Part shown: positions 33,060 through 45,087 of the stretch, in pieces
How positions within the stretch are numbered: the stretch's first letter is position 1
Layout of the letters: every line of letters starts with the position of its first letter
Assembly (NCBI GenBank): GCA_002007465.1
Contig: LNAC01000039.1
Span: 3,015,614 to 3,079,613, forward strand
From: Ailurus styani
Lineage: Eukaryota; Chordata; Mammalia; Carnivora; Ailuridae
Direction of reading: 5' to 3'
Length of the DNA: 64,000 nucleotides
Notes under the pieces: model-generated
Told to the model about the DNA's origin: nothing
Database searches by the model: none
What the model saw: the letters and a program-made list of their open reading frames with translations, nothing else
Translations under genes and position numbers: made by a program

Positions 33060-34079
33060 AGGAAAATCTGGTGGTTAATTAGGTACCTATAACATATGGT
33101 GCTATCTCTCCCATTGCCAGAAGTTATGGGTCCAGGAATCAAGGGGTAGAAATGGGAGTGGTAGTACTCACTAGTACCCATAGTAATCCGCTAGCAAAAT
33201 TTTTGCTTTATGTTCCCATGGCCTTGTGTTCCACTGGCCTAGAGATCTTTGCTCCAAAGAGAAGAATTGCTTCTACCAGTCCACACAATAATGATTCCAT
33301 TGAACTGAAAGTTAAGACTGCTGCCTGACCACTTTGGGTTCCTCATGTGTCTGAATCAGTAGGCAAAGAAAGGAGTTACTGTGCTGGCTGGGGTGATTGA
33401 TCCTGACTACCAAGGGGAAATTGGACTACTCATCCACTGTAGAGGGAAAGAAGAATGTCTGAAATACCGGGGATCCCTCAATATTACCATGCCATGTGAT
33501 TAAGGCCAGTGGAAAACTACAACAACCCAATCCAAATGGAACTACTAATGTCTCACACCCCTCAAGAATGAAGATTTGGGTCACCCCACCAGGGAAAGAA
33601 TCATGGCCAGCTGAGGTGCTTGTTGAAGACAAAGGGGATGCAGAATAGATAGTGGAAGAAGGTAGTTATAAATACCAGTGATGACCATGTGACTAGTTAT
33701 AGAAATGAAGGCTGTAATTGTCATGAGTACCTCTCCTTATTTTGTTATGCATGTACGTATGTGTGTGTATATCACAAATATCTTTGTTTTCTTCCCCCTT
33801 ATTTCCTTATCATATATTGTAGGATATACTGAATTTATGTCATAATACTTAAGTATATTAATTTTACATTATAGAGTTTAGATTATGTGATATCAAGAAG
33901 AGTGAACATCATTCAATGATATTACCTCCTGAGGAAAGGGTTAGTATATGTTTGGTTATATGTAGGATAGTTGTATCATGTTAGGTAGAATTATGACCTT
34001 GTTATTGTCATTATTTAGAGATTAAATTTGGTTTAAGGAGTTGCATATATGGGGTCCAAGTTGACAAGGGGTGGACTTC
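33060..34079 (+). mobile_element. ERV-L endogenous retrovirus, decayed 3' internal region with dUTPase-like remnant
   Basis: ERV-L elements carry a dUTPase domain after the integrase in pol (known). Here 33381-33440 reads ...GVIDPDYQGEIG..., the dUTPase motif 3, in a plus frame. The flanking text (acaacaacccaatccaaatg; tttgggtcaccccaccaggg; gaagaaggtagttataaata) follows the same order as ERV-L internal sequence. The frame is broken and nothing is expressible. The internal part runs straight into an MLT2-type LTR. The 5' part (gag, protease, most of pol and the 5' LTR) is missing or unrecognisable. Confidence 0.7.
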
Positions 34080-34688
34080 TGATGGCTAATTTTATGTATG
34101 AACTTGACTGGGCCATGGAGTGCCCAACATTTGTTCAAACATTATTTTGGGTTTGTCTCTAAGGGTGTTTCTGGATAAGCTAACATTTGTATGGTATGAG
34201 TGCTCTGAATAAAGCAAGTTGCCCCCCTTAGGTTGGTAAACTTCATTCAGTCAGTTGAAGATCTAAATGGAACAAAAAGACTGAGTAAGAGGAAGCTCCT
34301 CCTGCCTGACGGCTTTGAGCTGGGACATTGACTTTTTTTTTTTTTTCTTGCCTTCAGATTTGAACTGAAATATCAGCTCTTCTTGGGTCTTGAGTCTGCC
34401 AGCTTTGGACTAGAACTTAAATTGTTGGCTCTCCAGGTTCTTAGCCTTCAGACTCTGAATATTAACTACACATCAGTTCTCCTAGGTCTCCAGCTTGCTA
34501 ACTGCAGATCTTGGGTCTTCTCAGCCTCCATAATCTTATTAGGCAATTCCTTATAATCATTCAGTCTCTCCCTCTCTCTGTCTAGCCAGCTAGCTAGCTA
34601 CTGTTCCCTCTCTCTCTCTTTCTCACTCTCTCTCTCATTCCATATATATCCTATTGGTTCTATTCTCTGTAGAACCCCAACCAACACA
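34080..34688 (+). mobile_element. MLT2-type 3' LTR of the ERV-L copy
   Basis: Begins tgatggctaattttatgtat, then aacttgactgggcc, after the purine-rich tract aaggggtgg. Ends cctattggttctattctctg then tagaaccccaaccaacaca. A T-run (about 34329-34343) and (TC)n at about 34601-34636 have expanded inside it. Confidence 0.75.
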
Positions 34689-34689
34689 C

Positions 34690-35475
34690 ATATCTTAATT
34701 ATAAATAGAAAAGTGTACTATTTAAAAAATCGTAATTGTTCAGTGCTTATTAATAACCATATATGAATTTTATGTATCTCTTGATAATTTCAAAGTATGT
34801 TTTGTTACTAATGGTTTGTTATCCATTCAATTTGTTGGGATATATAGATTGCTAAAAGAAATGAACAAGATGCTATAGAAATAGTATGTTTTTTAAATAT
34901 CAAATTTTAAGTATTGTTTGTAAGCAAGTCACATTCACTGTGCATATGACAACAGAAACAGAAGGAAGAAAATGTTACAAATAAGGTAAAGTATATGAAT
35001 GTCCATGTCTCAGGAAGTACATGTTCTCCGGTTCACCTATGGCAATATTTGGAGCAAGTACTATTTGTTATCATCCTTCTACTATACTTCTTGAAGGCCT
35101 GGGCAATGTCAAATTGTTTGCTTTTTTCCTTCTGTAACCTATTTTATTTTTCTTCCAATTTTAATTCCCCTACTGTTCCATTCAAGTAAAGTCATTTTAG
35201 CTCTACTGTTCTGATTGATATTTTAATTATCCAGTTTTAACCAGCTTTGTCCACCCCAGTGTTTTATGAAGAATGGAGAACTTTGCTTTCTGTATTTGAA
35301 TAATGAAACTATGGAGAGGGTCATTTTCCCCCCCAAATTAGAGAAAGAAATTACCCATGAAAAGAGACTATTCAGCTGCTCTGAGTACTGTTGGGGAGAT
35401 AGTTGCCTATCCATTCCCTTTTATTAGTCTCTTAACATTTTAAAGATGGTGACATCTATTTAAACTATTTCCTAA
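34690..35475. other. Intergenic, nothing recognised
   Basis: No gene or named repeat. Confidence 0.35.
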
Positions 35476-35576
35476 GTGGTACCTGGCTGGCTCAGTTGGT
35501 AGAGCATACAACTCTCAGTCTTGGGGTTGTGAATTTGAGCCCCATGTTGGGTGTAGAGATTACTAAAAAAAAAAAA
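35476..35576 (+). mobile_element. Short, older CAN-SINE relative
   Basis: About 100 bp: tacctggctggctcagttgg, tagagcatacaactctcagt, cttggggttgtgaatttgag, gccccatgttgggtgtagag, A tail. Retains tRNA-like A and B boxes. Confidence 0.85.
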
Positions 35577-35789
35577 TTGTGATGATAAAATAGTTACAAA
35601 AATAATTACTTGATTTTATAGTAAAGAAATATGTACATATATACATACATACATTTATATGTGCATATAAATCTTGGACTTGTCAGATCTTATTTTCATT
35701 CTTCTGGGGTACCTTAATTGTATTTCTAGATCTTTAGAGACTGGATTCTTTGTACGTTTGATAATAACTACTGGCTAATGTGTTTGAGG

Positions 35790-36330
35790 CAATAGTGTGA
35801 CTGTAGAACGAACCAGTAGGCTTCAATCAAGACAGTCTATGTCTTGGATCACTTTTGGCTTTAAGAATCAGAAACCAATTCAAGTTAACTTAAGCAAAAA
35901 GTGGAAACCTAAGGATGAAACCCAGGCCATTTCTCAGGGTGGGACTGTAATTATGCATGAGACACTTCCTTTGTTCCACTCTATGTATCTCTTTAACTAC
36001 CTAGTCTTCATGATAGAAAATATGGCTGCACACACCATTTTTTATCTCCTGTATTGAAGATTTCAACTTAAACACAGACCAGATCTCTCACTCCCAATTC
36101 CAAATTTTTCAAGGCTGAGTCTCTCCCAGCCCAAAATCTATTTAACATGAAAGTTAGGGTACATAATTTATAACCATGGCTGCTTGAAGGCTATCCTGTG
36201 ACCACGTAAATAAGGGGGAAAGGCAGAAGTTTGCAGAGAGGGGAGGCTGGCTGTCAAACTTAATAGGTGTCCTTTACAACACCCTTCACTTCCCTCCTAA
36301 TGGAAAATTGATATTAAACAGTACCTTACT
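35790..36330 (+). repeat. Old repeat-like sequence, unassigned
   Basis: agaaaccaattcaagttaac and ttaagcaaaaagtggaaacc recall a DNA-transposon-type mammalian repeat. The 86-residue ORF at 35797-36057 is not credible as a gene. Confidence 0.3.
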
Positions 36331-36333
36331 GGT

Positions 36334-36530
36334 GGGGCACCTGGGTGACTCAGTCAGTTAAGCGTCTGCCTTCAGCTCAGGTCATGATCTTGGGGTCCTG
36401 AGATTGAGCCCCAGATCAGGCTCCCAGCTCAGCAGGAAAGCTTACTTCTCCGTCTTCCTCTGCCACTCCCCTGCTTGTGCTCTCTCTTTCAAATAAATTA
36501 ATAAAATCTTAATAAATAAATAAATAAAAA
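36334..36530 (+). mobile_element. CAN-SINE (older)
   Basis: Head ggggcacctgggtgactcag; tail with five or more ataa units. TSD not clear. Confidence 0.9.
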
Positions 36531-36983
36531 CAGAAAACAATAGCTTACTAGAGTACATGCTGGAGAAAAGGAAGTGGATGGTATTAAAAGTAGATTGGGT
36601 TAAAGGAGAAATTTTGAGGCAACTGGGTTTTTAGTGACTCCCTTCAATTCATACCATAAGTATTGTTTCTTAAAATACAGCTCATTATTTGGGCCAGTCT
36701 CACACAAAGAGATTCAATTGACTATGACAAATTTATTACTAGATTTTGAGACATCTTCAAATTTAAATATATACTAATTATCCAGATCAGCTTTGCAGAA
36801 ATTCAGTTATCACAGTGCCTGAAATGACCGGAATGGACAAATAGTCACTCAGTTGTTTCCGTCCTATAAACCAGTGGGTTCCAGCCTGGGATCCCTAGAC
36901 ATTTAAGAGTGCATAAGGAAAGAATTAAAGATCCATAAGCTATTTCCAGTATTTCATAAAGTCTAAAAGAAATCAAACTTAAC

Positions 36984-37183
36984 AGGGCGCCTGGGTGGCT
37001 CAGTGGGTTAAAGCCACTGCCTTCGGCTCAGGTCATGATCCCAGGGTCCTGGGATCGAGGCCCGCATCGGGCTCTCTGCTCGGCAGGGAGGCTGCTTCCT
37101 CCTCTCTCTCTGCCTGCCTCTCTGCCTACTTGTAGTCTCTCTCTCTGTCAAATGAATAAATAAAAAATCTTAAAAAAAATTAT
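36984..37183 (+). mobile_element. CAN-SINE
   Basis: Exact 16-bp TSD agaaatcaaacttaac at 36968-36983 and 37184-37199. Confidence 0.96.
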
Positions 37184-37325
37184 AGAAATCAAACTTAACT
37201 GACACATCAAAAACTTGACACCTAGAAAAAAATCAAAATTTTGTGTTTTAGAATGTAATTATATCAAGGCAGGCAGTAAACCTATTATTCCATGTTAATT
37301 TTAAACTCTGGATGGATATTTATGC

Positions 37326-37354
37326 ACACACACATACACACACACATACACACA
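37326..37354. repeat. (CA)n-type microsatellite
   Basis: Imperfect cacacacatacacacac run of about 29 bp. Confidence 0.8.
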
Positions 37355-37399
37355 ATGGTTCATTAACTAGATTCTGGATAAATGACTTACGTCCTGGGA

Positions 37400-38110
37400 G
37401 AAATGTGACTTTAATAAATTTGTGTGTGGCCACTATTATTCTGCTTATATTCTAAAGGCTATAGAAAGAGAAACAAAATTCAAGATTACCAAAGTCAACT
37501 CTCCTGGAAATCTATAAACATGAGATAACTAGGCATCTTTAAAATAATAAGGTCTAAAATCATGACCTCTGGAAAATCCTTCTGCTTTCCTCTTAAAAGA
37601 CATTAAAATACCATCCAGCCCATTATTAGAAGATGTATTGATTAGGATAATATAATGCCTAAATGACAGAGATCTGTGGGTGATAAGTTGTTTCCAGAAA
37701 TGTTCTGCCTTTAGAGCATAAATTTTGGATCCTGTGAATGTCAAGACCTTGGATGTTCAAGATTTTCTGCAAGTCCTCACCTCCATAATGATGACAAGCA
37801 CTTGGTTATTTCTCTGCTTCATTCCATGATTAGGCCCTATGGACCCAGATGGAAAGAACAAGATGGATAGGAAAGGTTTCTAAGATACTTATTCTCTACT
37901 TGTAGTCCAAATTGTTAGAAATCTTTCATGCCCTAAGCAGTTGTACACATAATTACCTAAAATCCACTTTGCAGCAAAGCCACTTGTCTTCCTATGGCCA
38001 AGATATGTCAGTAGGTCATTTTGAGCAGCTTAAACACTTTTCTCAACTCACCAAGGCTCAAACCTCTGCACCAAGTTGCTATTCCATTCTGCCTTTCAGA
38101 AAAATATTTA
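37400..38110. other. Intergenic, nothing recognised
   Basis: Opposite-strand ORFs of about 70 codons at 37529 and 37912 have no recognisable features. Confidence 0.35.
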
Positions 38111-38455
38111 CAGTAGATCCTTGAACATCTCGGGTTTAAACTGTACAGGTCCAACTATCCATGGATTTTTTCAATAAAGACAATATTATTGTGTAAATGT
38201 ATTTCCTGTTATGACTGTCTTAGTAACGTTTTCTTTTTCTCTAGCTTTATTGTAATAAGTACATAATACATATAACATACCAAAATATGTGTTAATCAAC
38301 TGTTTATGTTATCGGTAAGGCTTCCAGTCAATAGTAGGCTTAGTAGTTAAGTTCTGGGGGAGTCAAAAATTATACACAGATTTTCCACCGCGCAAGTGTC
38401 GGCCCTTGCTGTATAAAACTCCCACATTGTTCAAGTCAACTATAATCCCAGTTCA
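38111..38455 (+). mobile_element. MER2/Tigger1-type DNA transposon (nonautonomous)
   Basis: Starts cagtagatccttgaacatct, continues cgggtttaaactgtacaggt, has gtaaggcttccagtcaatag and ttaagttctgggggagtcaa, and ends acattgttcaagtcaactat. The two ends are terminal inverted repeats; it is flanked by TA, as Tigger elements are. Confidence 0.85.
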
Positions 38456-38505
38456 AATAAGAAAGCCCACAATTGCAATTTCATCTTTAAATGTACCCTC
38501 TAGAG

Positions 38506-38720
38506 ACAAACCATAAGAGACTTGTAATCATAGGAAACAAACTGAGGGTTGCTGGAGGGGAGAGAGGTGGGAATGGGGTAACTAGGTAATGGACATTAAG
38601 GAGGGCACAGGATGTAATGAGCACTGGATATTATAGAAGACTGACGAATCACTGAACTCTACCTCTGAAACTAATAATACATTGTATATTAATTAATTGA
38701 ATTTAAATTTGAAAAAAAGA
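38506..38720 (+). mobile_element. Short 5'-truncated carnivoran L1
   Basis: About 210 bp of L1 3'UTR: agagacaaaccataagagac, gggttgctggaggggagaga, aatggacattaaggagggca, cctctgaaactaataataca, then A tail. TSD tgtaccctcta near 38493 and 38729. Confidence 0.85.
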
Positions 38721-38844
38721 AAAATAAGTGTACCCTCTACTTCAGTCTCAGAAATGATATATCTAAGTTTGAAAAAAAAAACGTTAAATTTAGAAGCAAG
38801 AATGAAGACACAAATTCTAATAGAACGTATTAGTTTTTTAAATC

Positions 38845-39160
38845 ATTGTTTTAAATATAGAGCTACACAGAAACAGACCCATAAATACAGAGAACAAACT
38901 GATGATTGTGGGGGGGATTGGCAAAATAGGTGAAGGAGAATGGGAGATACAGGCTTCCAGTTATGGAATGAATAAATCACAGGATTAAAAGTAACAGCCC
39001 AGGGAATAAAGTGAATGATACTGTAATAGAATTTTATGGTGACAGATGGTAGCTACATTTGCAGTGAGCATAGCATAAGGTATAGACTTATTGAATCATG
39101 ATGTACATCTGAAACTAAAGTAACTTATATGAACTATATTTCTATAATAAATTATAAAGC
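38845..39160 (+). repeat. Older L1 3' end
   Basis: gagctacacagaaacagacc, aggcttccagttatggaatg, tggtgacagatggtagctac, tgtacatctgaaactaaagt: an older carnivoran L1 3'UTR lying after the younger one in the same orientation. Confidence 0.6.
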
Positions 39161-39386
39161 TACATATTCAAAATTGATTCGTATATGAAAAGGGAAGAGT
39201 AGGTAGGACATGACTAAGGTTTTCTAACCCTTAAGTATTTGGACAGGATATGCTTTGTAAAGCAAATGTGAAAATTCCCCTTTTCTTTCTTGAAGCTTCT
39301 GTGAGTGTTTCTTCTTTAGATAAAATGAGCTTTTTTGAACACATAACAAGGGAGGAGTTCAATGTAATAAGCAATCATGTTATTTT

Positions 39387-39578
39387 TTTAAAGATTTTAT
39401 TTATTTATGTGTTAGATTGAGAGAGAGAACCAGCACAAGCAGGGGGAGCAGCAGGCAGAGAGAGAAGTAAGGTCCCTGCTGAGCAAGGAGCCTGATGCAG
39501 GACTCCATCCCAGGGCCCTGGGATCACTACCCGAGCTGAAGGCAGCAGGCTTAACTAACTGAGCCACCCAGGCATCCC
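39387..39578 (-). mobile_element. CAN-SINE (reverse)
   Basis: Exact 17-bp TSD agcaatcatgttatttt at 39370-39386 and 39579-39595. Confidence 0.95.
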
Positions 39579-39717
39579 AGCAATCATGTTATTTTAAAGA
39601 GCTCCATCTCTCCATCTCTAAGTTTACAGGAGGCAGCTTTTTAGAGAGTTAGGCTGCAACACGTGAGCAATTTAAAAGTGTGACATTTCATTTACAGGTT
39701 CAGAGTAACTTTCAATT

Positions 39718-39751
39718 CCGTGTGTGTATGTGTGTGTGTGCGCGCGCACGC
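39718..39751. repeat. (TG)n(CG)n alternating purine-pyrimidine run
   Basis: gtgtgtatgtgtgtgtgtgc followed by gcgcgcacgc. Borders the decayed SINE to its right. Confidence 0.9.
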
Positions 39752-39764
39752 TTCTCCCCCCACC

Positions 39765-39984
39765 CAAGAGATTTATGTTTATATATTTTAAGGAGGGGGA
39801 TTTATGTTTATACATTTTAGGGAGGGGGAGGGGCAAAGGGAGAGGGAGAGAGTCCTAAACAGACCCACCCCCCACCCCCCATGATCACGGAGCCTGACAC
39901 GACATCAATCCAACCACCTAACCACCCTGAGATCATGACCTGACAAGAGTCCACACTCAACTGACTGTGCCACCTGGGGGCCCC
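39765..39984 (-). mobile_element. CAN-SINE (reverse, decayed, with internal tandem duplication)
   Basis: The tail side contains two consecutive copies of a ~29-bp unit starting gatttatgtttata (about 39770 and 39799). The head side is rearranged (gtgccacctgggggcccc). Confidence 0.75.
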
Positions 39985-40479
39985 TCCGAGTGTGCTTCTA
40001 ATTAAATCTTAATTGTACCATTCATTATGAAATGAAAGAAACACTGATATACTGGATTTTATGTAAGACAAAGTCAAGATGGTCCTCCTAAAATGACTGG
40101 CTAATCCAAAGAAAAGGAATAAAATGTGGAAATGAGCCTTAAAACTAAAGTCTAACAGTTGAGGTTTCATAATTATTAAATTATCAAAGTAATATTTTTT
40201 GATAGATCCAAATGATTTAAATATATATGATTAGCTATAGTAGGTCGCCAGAATGTATGAGGAGTAGCGAGTAGGTAGCAAATGTAATAAAAATGATTTA
40301 TCCAATAATTTAAGTTGCTACTTTATCATATGCCAATTTTTAAATATATCCTGAAATAAACATTTTTAAAGTTGATTTATTGTAAAGTCAAAAGAAGAAA
40401 GGACCAAAACAATGTAAGTAGCCCAATGGTACTTTCAGGATTTTTGTCTGAATTATAGGATAATTTTTACACTTGTCTC
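39985..40479. other. Intergenic, nothing recognised
   Basis: AT-rich; no gene or named repeat. Confidence 0.35.
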
Positions 40480-40493
40480 ATTACTCCTCTTTG

Positions 40494-40695
40494 TTTTGTT
40501 TTTTTTTTAAGATTTTATTTATTTATTTCACAGAGGGAGAGAGATCACAAGGAGGCAGAGAGGCAGGCAGAGAGAGAGGGGGAAGCAGGCTCCCCGCTGA
40601 GCAGGGAGCCCGATGCGGGCCTCGATCCCAGGACCCTGAGATCATGACCTGAGCCGAAAGCAGAGGCATTAACCCACTGAGCCACCCAGGCGCCC
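40494..40695 (-). mobile_element. CAN-SINE (reverse)
   Basis: Exact 14-bp TSD attactcctctttg at 40480-40493 and 40696-40709. Low divergence, head intact (cacccaggcgccc). Confidence 0.96.
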
Positions 40696-40709
40696 ATTAC
40701 TCCTCTTTG

Positions 40710-41250
40710 GTATGTACTGGGGTAATTTATATTTTCAGCTTAATATGACATAATTTTCAAAAACAAATTAATTCCCCTTCCATTTGTAAATTCTTCCTGT
40801 CCATAGAGTTATCATTCCTAAAATCTGGTGCTTTTGAATTTACAATTTAAGTGACCTCACTTTTAACGAGTTCTATAGGGAACAAATGAAATAGTAACTT
40901 GAAGAGTATACCAAGAAAGTCTCCAACAACTACGTGAAACTGAAAACAAAAGGTTTATTTCTCATATCTAGAGGGCTAGAAGATAAGATCTCAGTCCTAG
41001 GTTTTTCTCATAGTCTCAAATTGGGAATTTATTCTTTTTTTTTTTGAAAAATAAAGAAAATATGAGAAAGCATATATGATAATGTACCAAATAAATACCC
41101 ATGTTCCCAGAACCCAGGTTTTAAGTTATTAACATTTTGTCATGTTTTTTGAAAGTCACTTCTATAACAGTATTTTTTAAATTCCTTCATTTTTCCTCTA
41201 ATCCCATTCCCTCCTACTCCCTTCCCAGTCCAAACTATGACCCTCATATG
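40710..41250. other. Intergenic, nothing recognised
   Basis: No gene or named repeat; T-run near 41035-41045. Confidence 0.35.
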
Positions 41251-41259
41251 TGTTTTATT

Positions 41260-41790
41260 AGTATCTATCGCGGCCTAACAAGTTACCCCAAAACCTGATG
41301 GCTTAAAACAACATTTATTCTTATAGTTTCTGTGGATCAGGAATCCTTGTGCTTTACCTGGACCCTCTGGCTCAGGATCTCTCACAAGGTTGCAATCAAG
41401 GTGTTACTTGGGTCTGCAGGTTCAACTGGGGCAGAATCCATTCCAAGTTCACTCAGTGGTTGTGGGCAGGATTCAGTTCCTTGAAGAATGTCAGACTGAG
41501 ACCTTTAGTTTCTTCTTGGCACTTAGCTAAAGGCTGCCCTCAGTTCCTTGGCACACGGACTTTTCCATAGAGCAGCTCACAACACGCAACTTGTTTCATC
41601 AGAGCTAGAAAAACCAGAGCCAAGGAGAGAAAAGTCAGAGCTTTTTTTATACCTAGTCTTGAAAGTGACACCATAACTTCTATTCGTTGCAAGCAAGTCA
41701 CTAAGCCCTGGTCATACTCAAGGGGAGGAGATTATACAAGGGCAGGATTCACTGGGGATCATCTTATGGGTTGGCTACCGAAGTATATGT
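41260..41790 (+). repeat. Medium-reiteration repeat, family unassigned
   Basis: taacaagttaccccaaaacc, tgatggcttaaaacaacatt, tagtttctgtggatcaggaa, ctcaaggggaggagattata is the layout of a common mammalian MER-type repeat. The 73-residue ORF at 41349 lies inside it. Confidence 0.5.
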
Positions 41791-41947
41791 CTTTTGGACT
41801 AATTATTTTATACTTTTCTATGAATATCTATAAATTAACACTTTATAAACATAAGAATGTATAATGTTTCATGTGTTTTCAATTTATAAAAGTGATTTCA
41901 TAATGTGTATATTACCATGTGTCTTTTTTCTCTCAATATTGTATTTT

Positions 41948-42145
41948 TTTTAAAGATTTTATTTATTTATTTGACACAGAGAGAGAGATTACAAGTAAGC
42001 AGAGAGGAAGGCAGAGAGACAGGGAGAGGAGGAAGCAGGCTCCCTGCTGAGCAGAGAGCACGATGCGGGCCTCGATCCCAGGATGCTGAGATCATGACCT
42101 GAGCTGAAAGCAGAGGCTTTAACCCACTGAGCCACCCAGGTGCCC
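41948..42145 (-). mobile_element. CAN-SINE (reverse)
   Basis: TSD tcaatattgtatttt (41933-41947) and tcaattttgtatttt (42146-42160), one mismatch. Confidence 0.95.
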
Positions 42146-42778
42146 TCAATTTTGTATTTTTGACATCAATTCATGTTGGTCTGTTTAGAGTCTATTCAGT
42201 TCCTTTTAATCACTATTCAGTACGCAATCTATAGATTACCACATTTTACCTAAAATTCTATTCATTTATTCTCCTATTAATGAACATTTGTTTCCTTTTT
42301 TTTGTTTTGTTTTGGTATTACTAATGAAGTGACAATGAACAACTTTGCACATGTCTCTTTGAGTTCATATACAAGAGTTTCTATAAGCCTAGAAGTTATT
42401 TAAATGTTATACTTCTGAATTGTTTTCCTGAGAGATTATACCTGCTTATACTTATGCCAGTAGTTTAAGAGATTTACCTTTCCCCAACTTGCATGCCAAC
42501 CCTTAATTGGTGATACATGATACCTTGTTGTTGTTTTACTTGTTTTTTTCCTAATTACCTGGGAGGTTGAGCATCTTTTCACATGTTGATGAATCATTTG
42601 GGTTTCCTAATCCCTTCAATTTCTGTTCACATACTGCAGTCATCTTTTTATTGAGTTGTTTGTGCTTTTCATTACTTTGATTATATGTTTTTTGTCATAC
42701 AAAAAAACTTATGTAGTTAAATATCAGTTCTTTGCCTTTATGATTTGTATTTTTTGTGTCTAGTTTAAGAAATTTTAA

Positions 42779-42973
42779 GGGTACCTGGGTGACTCAGTTA
42801 AGCATCCAACTCTTGATTCAGGTTCAGGTCATGATCTCTGGCTTATGAGATCGAACCTTGGCTCCAGGCTCCAGACCTTGGCTCTGTGCTGAGCATGGAG
42901 ACTGCTTAAAATTCTCTCTGTCTCCCTCTGGCCCTCCCCACTTTCCCTCGTTCTTAAAAAAAAAAAAAAAAAA
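42779..42973 (+). mobile_element. CAN-SINE (older)
   Basis: Head gggtacctgggtgactcagt; A-run tail at 42956-42973. Confidence 0.9.
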
Positions 42974-43047
42974 GATTCTGTGACCCAAGATTCTAAAGAT
43001 ATTTCCTTTATTTTCTTCAAATGGTTTTAAAGTTTTATTTTTTCTTT

Positions 43048-43248
43048 GGGATGCCTGGGTGTCTCAGTCAGGTAAACATCTACCTTTGGCTCAGGTCATG
43101 GTCTGGGATGCAGCCCCACATTGGTCTTCCTGCTCAGCAAGGAGTCTGCTTCTCCCTCTCCCTCTCCTACTCCCACTGCTTGTGCTGCTTGTGTGCGCGC
43201 TCTCTCTCTCTGTCAAATAAATGAATAAAATCTTTTTTTTAAAAAAAA
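43048..43248 (+). mobile_element. CAN-SINE
   Basis: Head gggatgcctgggtgtctcag; lacks part of the middle; contains gtgtgcgcgctctctctctc before the A tail. Confidence 0.9.
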
Positions 43249-43741
43249 GCTTTTTTTTTACAGTTCAAGCTTTAATCTATCTGAAATTTGCTTTTGTGTG
43301 GTCTGCAAAGTTGAGAACTTAATTTTATTTTTCTTTGTGGAAAGTGAATTGTTCCAACATTATTTATTGGTCATCCTTTTTACCCCTGATTTCAGTATCA
43401 CTTCTGTTATAGATCAAAATTTCCTAAATGCATAAGTCTGTTTCTGGGCTTCCTATCCCCCTCAGCTGATCTCTTCAAACATTACTGAACCAGTATTAAA
43501 CTATTTTAATTGCTAAAGATTTATAATGACTTGATATTTTAAAGAGCAAGTCCTACCTCCTTATTCATTTCTTTCAAAACTGTTTGGGATATTTTTAGAT
43601 ATTTACTCTTCCATTTTCATTTTAATCACTTTCTCAAATTGCATAAAAAATCCCACCTAGAATTATGGTAAATTTGTACATCATATTGATATGTTTTGAA
43701 ATCAAATCTTCCCAAAGAAGAACATGGTATGTACCTCTATT

Positions 43742-43939
43742 TTTTTTTAAAGATTTTATTTTTTTATTTATTTGACAGAGAGAAACAACAAGAGAGGGAA
43801 CACAAGCAGGGGGAGTGGGAGAGGGAGTAGCAGGCCTCCCACTGAACAGGGAGCCTGGTGCATGGCTCGATCCCAGGAGCTTGGGATCATGACCTGAGCC
43901 AAAGGTAGAGGCTTAACAACTGAGCAACCCAGGTGCCCC
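43742..43939 (-). mobile_element. CAN-SINE (reverse)
   Basis: Exact 13-bp TSD atgtacctctatt at 43729-43741 and 43940-43952. Confidence 0.95.
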
Positions 43940-44011
43940 ATGTACCTCTATTAAAAAAAAAGAAAAAAATCCTATGTCCTTCATAATATGTTACAGTTTT
44001 CTCCTTAAAGA

Positions 44012-44031
44012 ATGTATATATATATATATAT
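44012..44031. repeat. (TA)n microsatellite
   Basis: Nine to ten TA units. Confidence 0.9.
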
Positions 44032-44274
44032 AGTTAGATTTATTCCCAGGTACCTTATAGTATATTTACTATAGTGGATGATCTCCTTTTTCAGTTAGTT
44101 TTTTAATTGTTTACATAATGCTGATTTATAGAAATGCCATTGATTTTTGTGTTAGTATTATGTCAAGGAAATTAAACTTTTTCACTAATTTTACAAGTTT
44201 GCGTATAAATTACCTTAGATTTTCCATGTATATTATTATAGCATTTGCAAATAACACTTTTTTTTTCTTTTCCT

Positions 44275-44790
44275 GAGTGGACATTTATCCTTTGTTTTGA
44301 CCACCCAGCATTCTAAACTCCTTTCTGTGTTTGAGGAATTTCCCACTTTATGAGTCTGGTTGTAAGACCAAGACTCCTCCCTCTTTAGAAGCTTAAAATA
44401 TTCCAAACTTCTTTCCCAGCCTTCCCTGCAGCTGAGGAACAAGCAATTACTGATACTGTAGTGGTGACAGCAGTGACAGTTAGAGAAGTGATGGAGCAGA
44501 GCTGACATCAGTGTTACCAGGGGTAGCAGTTGAAGTCAAGTTGCAGGGACAGAAGTGATAATGGTCTATCAAAAATGTATAGGCTTCAGTGGTGGCAGCA
44601 AAGGATTCCTTGTCAGACATTCCTACAGCATGTTATAGGCACTTCTGGAAACTCTTAAGCCAAGTTTCTCAGCTATCCCAATGATTCTGTGAGCTGTCAA
44701 ATATTCTGGTAATAAACTCTTTCTTCTTAGTCAACCAGAGTCAGCATCTATTGCTCTTAACTAAGAACTCTAAGGGATATATTTGGGGTC
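44275..44790. repeat. Possible LTR/MER repeat in the old L1, unassigned
   Basis: tctggtaataaactctttct, gcatctattgctcttaacta and agaactctaagggatatatt resemble the end of an MLT-type LTR. The 90-residue ORF at 44236-44508 is not credible. Confidence 0.35.
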
Positions 44791-44812
44791 TTTGAACTTT
44801 TACTCTATTTTT

Positions 44813-45009
44813 TTTTAAAGATTTTATTTATTTATTTGACACAGAGAGAGAGATCAGATCACAAGTAGGCAGAGAGGCAGACAGAGAGAGAGGAGGAAGC
44901 AGGCTCCCCGCTGAGCAGGGAGCCCGATGCAGGCCTCGATCCCAGGACCCTGAGATCATGACCTGAGCCGAAGGCAGAGGCTTTAACCCACTGAGCCACC
45001 CAGGCGCCC
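44813..45009 (-). mobile_element. CAN-SINE (reverse)
   Basis: ttttactctattttttttt at 44798 and 45011 marks the TSD; intact reversed head cacccaggcgccc. Confidence 0.95.
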
Positions 45010-45087
45010 ATTTTACTCTATTTTTTTTTTTTTTTAATCTCAGTGGGTCGTCAAGGATCTCCTATACAGTGTTAAAAGGTAGGAGTG

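Noticed and set aside
35476..35576. tRNA gene
   Set aside because: The tRNA-like boxes belong to a short CAN-SINE with an A tail; it cannot form a complete functional tRNA.
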